Positions 55,638 through 64,000 of a stretch of 64,000 nt of DNA are shown here, piece after piece. The stretch's first letter is position 1. Each line of letters begins with the position of its first letter. A program made the translations under genes and the position numbers. This DNA is from Calycina herbarum (Eukaryota > Ascomycota > Leotiomycetes > Helotiales > Pezizellaceae). The DNA is taken from positions 186,001 through 250,000 of the forward strand of contig LLEY01000014.1 of assembly GCA_001414485.1 (NCBI GenBank). The letters are read 5' to 3'. The notes beneath the pieces were generated by a model that saw only the letters and a program-made list of their open reading frames with translations, did not search any database and had not been told where the DNA came from.

Positions 55638-57808
55638 CTCGAAGAGGGGAGAGATTCTTAAAGCTTGAAGGGTATAAGGTGAAAGAAGTGGCTCGATTTG
55701 CTGGAAAATCTTGAGCTTTGGAATGTAAAGCAGCGGAGGGAAGGGTTTATAGCATTTCGTTTTTCGTTTTTGTTACATGGCTTCCTCGATGATTGCTGGC
55801 TATGCGGTACAACATGACCTTCTTATACTCACAGCCACGACTTGCACCCCGCTGCGTATTACAATCGAACGATGACAGTATTGATTCTCGATCTCTGAGT
55901 GAACTGGCATGGCACAAGTGGCAATTAGACTATCTGAGAGGTCCGCATAATTAAGTAGAACCTCGTATCCGGCTGTCCAGAGGCCACATGTCTAACGAGA
56001 CATCAAGGAAATGAGAAAGAAAAGAGCTTGAGAGATGATACAACTGTTGAGGTTCCATCTGAAGGGGAAGATGCAGAAATTGCTGCAAGGGTAGAGTTTC
56101 ACCTGAAATGGCTTACACCCGACCATTATAGGACCAAACGAAACCTGTCCATGTGGTGTACAAGCTTCCTTGCCATATTCGAGGCTGTAAATGCATCGCG
56201 ACCAATCAAGACAATCGATTTTCGGCACGATGACACTGCTACCTACCATATCGGAGGGGCTAGCCTCAATCATTCGAACAGTTACTACCAAGTATAACAA
56301 TAACAACAAAATTGAAGATCCATGGTATTCAGTCTTCTTGTGTAGCTGTTGGACGAGCCGCGGTGGTCCCTAGTGTCAAAAAGCTTCTTTGCCGCACCCC
56401 CTCGCTAAAAAGCGCATACGTTAAAGCAGCCACCACCGACCTCGTTATGGGGAGATGAGGAAGGGTTCAAGTTCATAACACACAATGTTTGTATGGGGGC
56501 TTAGGGTAGGTATATTCCATCGAGAAGTAACAATAATAGGAGATTAATGCAAGGTGGTCAAAGCTGGGGAAGGTCGAGCGGTCGTTGCTATTGCGGATGC
56601 TTGAGATGCTGAGCCAACGGAAGAGTGCTTGCATTCTCAGTCTACCAGCAAGTCTGGGCCGAGACTTCGAATCGAACCTCGATGCGTGAGTATGGATATG
56701 ATCATGAATGGCGAGAAAGCGACTTGAAGTTTGAATAGTTTCTCGCGAAGTAGATCTCGACAGCCAGTTGTAAACTCAAGCTTTGCCCAACGCGTCTTTC
56801 CAGACCAAGTCAAAATACACTTGCAATGAGGGGGACAGCGCCGGAAAAAATAGTGGAATCTTCTGTGTAAGAAGGGCTACAATACCACTAAGGTTTGCAG
56901 TTGGGCATGGAGGTTATGGAAACCTCATATCAAACGGCCACTTGGATCGCGAGACCTAAATATATCTTAAGGAGGGTTTGCTCACCCATGATACCAGGAA
57001 TATATGTGTGGCAATTATCCGAAGAACAGAAATAGCATGAAGAATTGGGGCAAAACTAGAGCCCACTTGGGAGTGTGCGCAGCCTTGGGGGGCAGAGATC
57101 CCACGCTTCATCACCATTAAGTCTAAAGCCGCCTCTAGGCAGGCTTCCATATAATATTGGCCATTTCCATTGGCGCTACAGACGCGATTAGCGACATATT
57201 CTCAAGCGAGCAAGTCAACACCCGCCATCCCTCTCTAATTGGCTCGCACAAACCACGGTTGACCCACCTACCCCCCACAGAGCCTCAAGATCTTGATATC
57301 CCCAAATAAGACCTTTTCTCAACCAATGGGAACACTAGGGGCGGCTGTCCGGCTGGTACAGTTCAGGTCAACTTAGTGGTTCTCGAGAGGATCGATAGGC
57401 GTACACGATTTCCGACCCGGCAAACAATTTCGACAATATACCGACAATATCGACAAATTCAAATTCGACAGCACGACTCGGAGCCAGTTAAAATTTACCA
57501 AAACTCAGTTCGTCTGGTTTTAACCCCTGGCCGCCCCTCGAGGGGTGGGGGTAGTTTTGCTATTTTGTTCTTAAGTTTTGCATACCTGACGGACGATTCT
57601 TTCTTTTTTGGTCGCTTTGCATCTCAGGCGCCGTGTCAAGGTTTGGATTTAATGTTTTGTTGACGTGTTATAGTAATTCGCCGCCGAGGGCCACAAAGGG
57701 AAAGATTATCTATTCACTATAACCATCTAACCAACGCAAGACCTCAGTTCACCATTATTATCCTATATAACCCACCATTTTCTACCCCCCATACCCACCA
57801 CTCCAAAT
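55638..57808. other. intergenic, no gene supported
   Basis: Only short frames. The left end is the promoter of the small secreted protein; 57730-57800 is a C-rich, G-poor 3' flank of the next gene. Confidence 0.5.
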
Positions 57809-60352
57809 TCATCTCCTCCCCGCCCCCTTAAAATTATCGACCCGATCAGGAATAACATAAGGTCTCATACCAGTCCTCTCTCTCGCCTCAATAAAACTCT
57901 CGGTTGGTGGCTTCATACCTCCCCTCGCATGACTAGCTGCTGCGACTCTCTTATCTGCAACCAGTAGACTCTCGGTTGGTCCTCTTCTTTTAGGCACTTG
58001 AAGTTGTGGTGTGAAGGGATCGGGGGATGTTGGTGTAGAGCTCGGAGGAGAAGAAGGTGGAGGGTACGTCGAGGGATTGGTAGGTGTGCGTGTGTTGAAA
58101 GGATTTGAACGAGGCGGAGGCTCGTGTAGAAGTGGAGAAGAAGACTGAGGTGCTCTCGACGATGAAGGAAGTGGGTGTGTAATATTGCGCATAGGGGTGA
58201 AAGCCGGTGGTGGAGAAGAAGACTGAGGTACTCTCGATGACGAAGGGAGCGGTTGTGTGATATTGCGGATAGGGCTAGAAGGCGGTGGTGAAGGTCTCGC
58301 CGAATTACTGGCCAGTAGTCCGAACCATTTGGGCATAGTAGTTGGTGTACTAGGTGAAGAAGGAGATCGCGGAGATCCTCTCTCTCTTTCCACCTCGCCA
58401 CTCTTCCCAAGCTGCGACTCAGCTTTCGCCTCCGTCCTCCATGATTCATATGCAGTATCATTATGTTGCGAAAACCCAGAGATAGCATCACCTCTATATG
58501 TCTTTGGATTCTCCTCCCCATTCTCCTTGCCCTTATCTACCGGTGAGACCTCTTTTATCTCACCAGGTGTGTACGTTCTGGACTTCTCTTCCTCCAAAGA
58601 ATGTCTCGTATCCACTCTCTCACTCTCACTCGAAATTCGAGTCTGCGACTTCCCAAGAGCTTCTTCAGCAGAATGTCCGTGATCACCAAGATGAAGTTTG
58701 TTTAATCGTTCTTTCGCCATTAGAAAAGCTTGGTCTTCGGAAAGACTAATGGAGTGTTTGCTATCTGGCGAGGTGGTTACATCTTCTGGTCTTGTATGTT
58801 GTATGTGACGGAAATCCGTTGGAGGGCCTGGTTTGATTGGGCCTTTCTGCAGTTCCTTTTTGGAGAGCATTCTTCCTAAAAGAGAGGATTTAGGTTCAGG
58901 TTTGGTGTCCGACGCTTTGGATTCGGGAATCGTTTTTAGGCTTAGCGATTTTGAGAGTTGGGTAGCTGGAGATTCTTCGTGACTTCCCCCGGGGATTGCT
59001 CCCAAGCTATGTGATGACGAGGGTAAGGTACTTGGAAGCACGAATGGAGCAGGCGTAACTGGAGTTCTTGGGGTCCTTGGAGTAGTTGGGGTGCTCGCGC
59101 CGTCGATCGATCCTTTAAGGTAAGTTGCAGAGATAGAACTGGTTTGTACTTCAATCTTCTTTCTGTCCATATTTTTCGCCATCTCCACTCTTGGACTCAG
59201 TGGTGTCTCCGTAGCTTGAGTGATGAGTTTCGACCAAGTTGTCTGGTTACTCATCACCGTATCTCGGTCATTGTTTCTCGATTTCGCATCTTCCCAAGGC
59301 TTCATACCCAATTGTTGTCTTGACTTCTTTGCTTTGACTTCTTCCTTTGCCTTTCGCCGTGCCTTTGCTTGCTCCTCTATTTCTCTTCGTGCTCTCTCAG
59401 CTCTATCGTGTTCTTCCTCTCTCCGCTGCGTCTCTCGCGCGTCTTCATCTGCCCTCTTTTCCCTTGCAGCTCTCCCAGCGTCCTCTGCCCACATCTGCGC
59501 AACTGTCTCAGCATCCCTTGGTTCAGCAAGAGCGACTTCCTCCCTCCAATCGGCCTCAAACGGATGTTTCCCAATAAAATCCCGATACTCGTTCGCTCTC
59601 TCCAAGGAAGTCATATCCCTTCCATCGCCAACCCACTCATCATCCAGCGCAGAGTCCAAATAGCTCGCGCTCTGATAACTCGTATCGAAACTCGCATCTG
59701 TCCACTCCTCACTCCTCGTCGACTCAATTCGTGTAACCGGTGATAGCTCATCAGGCTCCTTGACAAAAGTCATAGCTTCAGTCCATGGTCTGTCAGCCTT
59801 CCCTTTCGCTCCGATATCGAATTCGGTTTCTGCGGGCGTCGAAACAGATATCGATATTGACGGGCGAGAAATGCCAAAATCTTCCCTCTCGATACCATCC
59901 GCACTGCCCCGTTTGCTTCTCGAGAAAGAACTTCCTCTCGAAAGCCCACCTTCTTTCGTCCCCCTCCCCTCCTTTACCTTGTCGCTTCCTCGTCGAAAAA
60001 AGTTGAACATGTTTCGTTTCTCTTTCTTCGCTGTTGAAAAAGACGTAGAAGATGAAGCAGAAGCACGACTGAGATCAGGAAGCGTGGTCTGACTTGATAA
60101 ACTACTCCTCATAATCCCCCTTTGTGACTCCAAGTCGTCTGTCGTGACTGTCGCTGCTGGCGCCATCGTCTCAGCTTTGGGGTATTTGTTGATCGGAGGA
60201 CCACCGCACTTGGGGCATAGGGAATGTTCGAATGGTTGAAAGTAATTCTTCTTGCACTGCTTTCGTAGTTTAGCTTCGTAGGTGGGACAGCGAATTATGG
60301 ATGTCGTTTTATGACCGCAGCGTACGTGGTTCGTCGTGATGTAGTTGCACAT
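57809..60352 (-). CDS. low-complexity protein with N-terminal Cys-rich region
   Basis: Single exon, 847 residues. Residues 1-50 hold regularly placed Cys/His (MCNYITTNHVRCGHK, IIRCPTYE, RKQCKKNYF, HSLCPKCGG) that could bind zinc. Residues 65-290 are Ser-rich and basic. About 290-350 is a charged heptad-like coiled coil (REEEHDRAERARREIEEQAK). The rest is Ser/Pro/Thr-rich and disordered, with a tandem repeat at about 687-734 (RNITQPLPSSSRVPQSSSP and RNITHPLPSSSRAPQSSSP). No catalytic domain was seen. A scaffold or regulator role would be a guess. Confidence 0.75.
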   Translation of the reverse strand: MCNYITTNHVRCGHKTTSIIRCPTYEAKLRKQCKKNYFQPFEHSLCPKCGGPPINKYPKAETMAPAATVTTDDLESQRGIMRSSLSSQTTLPDLSRASASSSTSFSTAKKEKRNMFNFFRRGSDKVKEGRGTKEGGLSRGSSFSRSKRGSADGIEREDFGISRPSISISVSTPAETEFDIGAKGKADRPWTEAMTFVKEPDELSPVTRIESTRSEEWTDASFDTSYQSASYLDSALDDEWVGDGRDMTSLERANEYRDFIGKHPFEADWREEVALAEPRDAETVAQMWAEDAGRAAREKRADEDARETQRREEEHDRAERARREIEEQAKARRKAKEEVKAKKSRQQLGMKPWEDAKSRNNDRDTVMSNQTTWSKLITQATETPLSPRVEMAKNMDRKKIEVQTSSISATYLKGSIDGASTPTTPRTPRTPVTPAPFVLPSTLPSSSHSLGAIPGGSHEESPATQLSKSLSLKTIPESKASDTKPEPKSSLLGRMLSKKELQKGPIKPGPPTDFRHIQHTRPEDVTTSPDSKHSISLSEDQAFLMAKERLNKLHLGDHGHSAEEALGKSQTRISSESERVDTRHSLEEEKSRTYTPGEIKEVSPVDKGKENGEENPKTYRGDAISGFSQHNDTAYESWRTEAKAESQLGKSGEVERERGSPRSPSSPSTPTTMPKWFGLLASNSARPSPPPSSPIRNITQPLPSSSRVPQSSSPPPAFTPMRNITHPLPSSSRAPQSSSPLLHEPPPRSNPFNTRTPTNPSTYPPPSSPPSSTPTSPDPFTPQLQVPKRRGPTESLLVADKRVAAASHARGGMKPPTESFIEARERTGMRPYVIPDRVDNFKGAGRR

Positions 60353-60632
60353 TTCGGTTGAAAGGCACGGTGGAGTTTCTATAAAATCTAGATGAAAAAG
60401 GTTGTTATGGGTGCCGTATAGTATAAGCGGTTCGAAGGTGAAGAGTAGTTGTGAATGGGATGGAGATACAAACCTATTGTCTTCAGATCACAATGGCTAC
60501 AGTACTCACCATTAACCTCTTTCCCAACCTCACCTTTCCTGACGTGAATTGAGAAATTCACTTGACCAAATTGCCTTCGATATTTTTGACATAATTCGTA
60601 ATTTTACATGATTCGTACTATCTCTCACCATT

Positions 60633-61841
60633 CTATGAAGGGGCTCTCGATCTGGCCGAGCTACCCAATCCCTTTCTATCCTTCTTAGTACCTTCTATTC
60701 TAAATCCGTATCTGTATCGGAAGAGGAGGGAGAAAACCGCCGCCATGATGTTCAACCACACGATACCGCCCCATGTCGAGAGAGGGAAATGAATCTCGCC
60801 TCCTTGGTAGTTGTCACAAACTTCAAGATATTTCTTGGGATCGTCGGTGATAACTCCATCCACCTCTTTTCTAATACTCCACTTCATCCACTCTTCGTCA
60901 TTGACTGTCCATACAAAAATTGAGCGTTTGGCCTTCTTGATGTCTCGTAATAAGGCATTGCCGCGCGGACCGACCATTATTTTTTGCAACATGTTAAACC
61001 CCATTCCAGGAACCTTGAGAAATTGACGGGCATAGGCGATGTTGAAGCCGATATGTGTGATTGGATAACCAGGAAGGTGCTTGGTGCACAAAGGTAGGTA
61101 TTTTGCCTGTTATCAATTAGTTGAAATTGCGAAAAGAGAGTAAGATAAATAGCTTACGGCCCAGCAACCTAATAGAATCCGTTGGTTCCATGGTCGTGAG
61201 GATTTGACTTCTGCTAGAGCAACGGCCAACAACCGGAAGACGTTCTCGGCATCGTTGTCGAGCTTCTCCCAGTCAATCTTATTTCCTCTCATGGGTGCGA
61301 AGATAGTTCCTGGCAACACTACCTTGATATCAAGCAGAACCCAGATGTCCTCCAATCCTGGCTTTGCCAAGTATTCCAGGAGGTCCTTGAGTCTGGGCAT
61401 CGGCTCATGGGGCTCGTTCAGGGTTCGCAATGTTTTGAGATACTCCCAGTCGCAATCCACGATTTTCTCGTCCTTGCCAAAACATCTCTTGAGTGTGGCA
61501 TCCTGTAGATCTGGTCAGCGGCTACCAAAATATAAAGTTACTTTGATCCTTACGTGTGACAAAACCACCACGCCGTCCTTTGTAACATGGACGTCCGTCT
61601 CTATCGCATGCGCGCCAACTTCGACTGCTCCAGCAAATGCGCCCATTGTGTTCTCTGGATACGCAGCTTTGTACCCTCTATGCGCGATAGCTTGTGGTCT
61701 TCTTCCACTTGAGGACCGAACCGCACCTGTGAATGAAGTGGCTAGAAGGTTAGTAATGGGACAGCCATTCTTTCAGTGCACGCAAAACTCACACATTGGG
61801 AGATCCATTTTGTCTTGTAATAATGGAGAACTCTCAGTCAT
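60633..61841 (-). CDS. PGC1: glycerophosphodiester phosphodiesterase family, PGC1-like phosphatidylglycerol phospholipase C
   Basis: Four exons: 61841-61793, 61741-61554, 61502-61158, 61106-60633; three introns of exactly 51 bp; 351 residues. The GDPD catalytic set is complete: H37-R38 in [20 protein letters not shown]64 and D66 in [13 protein letters not shown]79 in VLSHDATLKR, later ILLGCWAAKYLPL and [15 protein letters not shown] membrane segment near residue 310-330 ([19 protein letters not shown]) ends the protein. Yeast Pgc1 cleaves phosphatidylglycerol to diacylglycerol and sits on lipid droplets and mitochondria with a C-terminal hydrophobic anchor, which fits. The head substrate could also be another glycerophosphodiester. 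Confidence 0.9.
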
Positions 61842-63600
61842 TATCTGGACGTTGACTAGGTATTTGGGCGACCAAGATCAACAGTCGACATTCGGAGTTT
61901 GCGGAGTTTGGGTGTAGAAGCGGCTCGAGGTGGGATGGATACGAGGAGCCTGGAGGGGAACTCGAGGGCTCTTGAGGCTCTGTGGACAAGCTGTTCGAAC
62001 TTGTGTTGAGCGGGTACCATGAAGTCCGTGACCCCTTTGAAGTGGAGAATGAATTGAAAGAAGACTTTCGGTTGGATTCAGCAAGGCCCTACCTATTAGG
62101 AGTGCTGTATTTGAAGATTTGCTCCAGCTGTCAGGAAGAGGAGTTGAAGGTGCCTGTCCTGTCTGTCGCATCCCCAGTGGATCGGCCGCCAGGCTAGGGC
62201 AGTATCGGGTAGTTCCCGCTAGTGCACCGATCAGCCGCTGAACAAAGCCAACCGAACCCTGAACAATTCGCAACGTCAGGTTGAGAAGCAGGGGAAAACA
62301 CGATACAAGTTCACGGACGAGAGGACATCAATGGATTGATTATCCATGCGTCTGAAGAGAATGCGAGAATGCGAAAATATACACAGAAGCAACGGCTAGA
62401 ATTCAGATCGGTCGGGGATTCACACCATCACGAGGACTGCACGACTCGACTAATCAATGTTTTCGGAATTCCGTTCTCCTCTGGGTACAATCGACCGGGA
62501 CAACAACTTTCCGAACGGCAGACTTTTCGTACTGCAGCAACTGACTAACAGCAACTGATCACTCGAGCTGTAAGTTCACTTGATCTCGCGATACAGCGGT
62601 AATTCCCCAGAAATTGATGACTTTGACTAAACTGCTGCGTTGTCCAGAGCGATTGGGATGAGACATCCAAAGAAACAGGCAAAGCACAACGACGATCAGA
62701 CGTGTGGAACTCGAAAACAACTGCATCGCTCAGACCAGTTCGCCACGCCCTTCTCTCTTCAACACTTCAAAACTAAACAAACTCCGACAACGGCAGACAA
62801 TCCGAAAGACAAGATCAAGAAGAGGGAGGATTGTGGTAGACATGAAGTCATGGTTCTCGCTATGATCATGCAAAGATGGCAATCTCCGAATACCGGGCAA
62901 GAATACACGATGTGCTTCGGAGTCTCGATCCAATTACCTTTGGTAACGGGCAATCTCGAAGTCGAGAAGTTTCAGCATTCCCATTTCCAGCCCTATGGAA
63001 CTGCCAAGATTTCCATAGTCGAGACTGCCGACGTAATCATCCTGGTTTGCACCAGGGGCTTGGGTTCTGTGTTTCCATCTGGTCACTTACAGTTTTCTCT
63101 TCTGCCATTTCTCCAGCACCATCATTTCCCTTCTTAGCGCTCAGCAAAGGCATATCAACTTATCCATCACATTTGGGAAATACCCTGCAAGTTTCAGGAT
63201 GCGCCATTAAAAAAGGTTGAAGATCCTTCGTTTTAGCGAGAAGATCATAAAAAGAGTTTGATATCGAACGAGACAACGCGGGCGTCAGAAGGCTTATAAA
63301 GGTTTCTTCTCCGTGTTAGTGGAACAACCCTCGTGGGGAAAGTCCACAAAATAGGAACCTTTAGCCTCATTCATCACTTGAATGGATCAAATGCTCCGCT
63401 GTCACTGTTTCGTACATTTGCTTGGTCGGAGATCAATTCTTGTTTTTCTGGTTAAACTTTCTACACCGGTTCGATTGTCGATACCAAGCCTGCATGCAGA
63501 ACATGTTCCTAGTCCTCAACTACTCTACTTCAGATGGGAAACATGTACTGCGTTGAGATGTCCATGACATGGCCTTGAGAACTCGCTTCTCGTCTTTAGT
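61842..63600. other. intergenic, no gene supported
   Basis: 1.76 kb with short frames only; the left end is the PGC1 promoter. Nothing resembling tRNA or a repeat was recognised. Confidence 0.5.
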
Positions 63601-64000
63601 TCAAGAAGCTGTAATGTTCAAATCTGCCATACCATCGTACAAATCCTCGTCTTCAAACTTGCTACCGGTACTGTCGTAGTCATCATCGTCATCATTTCGA
63701 TGGCCACGGGCACGCTTCACAGCATTGCTGCAAGGCTCACACAAACACTCCTTCCCACGGAAGTCTCCAGAATTTCTCATGATTTGCAAATCCTCCCTCT
63801 CCTTGACTTTGATTCTGATTGCTTCATCGCTCAGCGGAAAGCGCGCGTTGGGTTTGATAGACTTTCCGATGACATAGACTTGCTGGCCAAATCTCTCAAT
63901 GATCTCTCTATGTGGAGACACATACACAGCAGAAGCTCCAGTATATGGCTCGATCAAATTTTTGTCATCTCCCCTTGGTGCAGATACTCCAGCGGTTGAT
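63601..64000 (-). CDS. 3' end of an unidentified gene, runs off the window
   Basis: Open from the window edge to the TGA at 63601, about 132 residues: GASAVYVSPHREIIERFGQQ, KPNARFPLSDEAIRIKVKER and GKECLCEPCSNAVKRARGHR, ending in an acidic stretch (NDDDDDYDSTGSKFEDEDLY). The CxCxxC cluster may bind metal. The good codon flow and no stop suggest a real last exon. Family not recognised; the N-terminal part outside the window is needed. Confidence 0.6.
   Translation of the reverse strand, partial: STAGVSAPRGDDKNLIEPYTGASAVYVSPHREIIERFGQQVYVIGKSIKPNARFPLSDEAIRIKVKEREDLQIMRNSGDFRGKECLCEPCSNAVKRARGHRNDDDDDYDSTGSKFEDEDLYDGMADLNITAS

Noticed and set aside
59220..60092. Plus-strand frames opposite the 847-residue protein
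   Set aside because: Ser/Leu-rich antisense shadows of the charged and Ser-rich coding strand.

Overview
The window looks like a chromosomal segment of a filamentous ascomycete. The evidence is short introns (46-260 bp, mostly about 50 bp) with GT...AG ends and CTAAC/CTGAC-type branch sites, fungal gene families (RRG9, calcipressin, MpaB-type oxygenase, DUF7708-like/NACHT STAND protein, acetyl-CoA synthetase), and transposons destroyed by C-to-T / G-to-A change in a TpA-rich pattern typical of repeat-induced point mutation (RIP). A Leotiomycete/Sclerotiniaceae-like source is my guess from overall gene style, not something the sequence proves. Gene models below were spliced by eye; every exon junction quoted closes in frame unless stated.

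Layout. 1-8010: two RIP-ruined Ty3/gypsy elements. The first is on the minus strand (gag at 5128 running down to integrase at the window edge) with a probable solo LTR inserted near 2.1-2.4 kb. The second is the 3' half of a plus-strand chromodomain-type element (RNase H, integrase, chromodomain, polypurine tract, 228-bp LTR ending at 8010). 8018-8290 is a pyrimidine tract, then 2 kb of AT-rich DNA. 10.4-15.7 kb: a WD40 protein like MABP1/WDR62 and mitochondrial RRG9, both on minus. 16.1-18.6 kb: two divergently transcribed paralogous secreted proteins of unknown function sharing one 585-bp promoter. 20.1-21.3 kb: a HAD-fold protein lacking the usual catalytic aspartates. 21.4-22.8 kb: a broken tyrosinase. 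23.5-26.3 kb: an AAA ATPase. 26.9-28.9 kb: a decayed multi-domain protein with repeated ABM/Dabb-like segments. 29.9-32.1 kb: six-exon MpaB/rubber-oxygenase-family gene. 33.9-34.6 kb: calcipressin. 34.6-41.2 kb: gene-poor, holding a Fot1/pogo-type DNA transposon (38768-39893) with 43-bp terminal inverted repeats, nested inside TACTCGAGTA-rich repeats. 41.2-46.2 kb: a small conserved-looking three-exon gene and acetyl-CoA synthetase (seven exons). 47.4-53.2 kb: a 1391-residue NLR-like NACHT protein facing a broken gene that may encode a Uma2/PD-(D/E)XK-like fold. 55.3-55.6 kb: a small secreted cysteine-containing protein. 57.8-61.8 kb: a low-complexity cytoplasmic protein and a glycerophosphodiester phosphodiesterase (PGC1-like). 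63.6-64.0 kb: the 3' end of an unidentified gene.

How they work together. Core metabolism and stress genes (acetate activation, calcineurin control, phosphatidylglycerol turnover, mitochondrial translation/maintenance) are interspersed with accessory loci (NLR, tyrosinase relic, secreted proteins, oxygenase) and transposon islands. No biosynthetic cluster is evident. The most system-like arrangements are the divergent secreted paralogue pair and the convergent NLR / nuclease-like pair.
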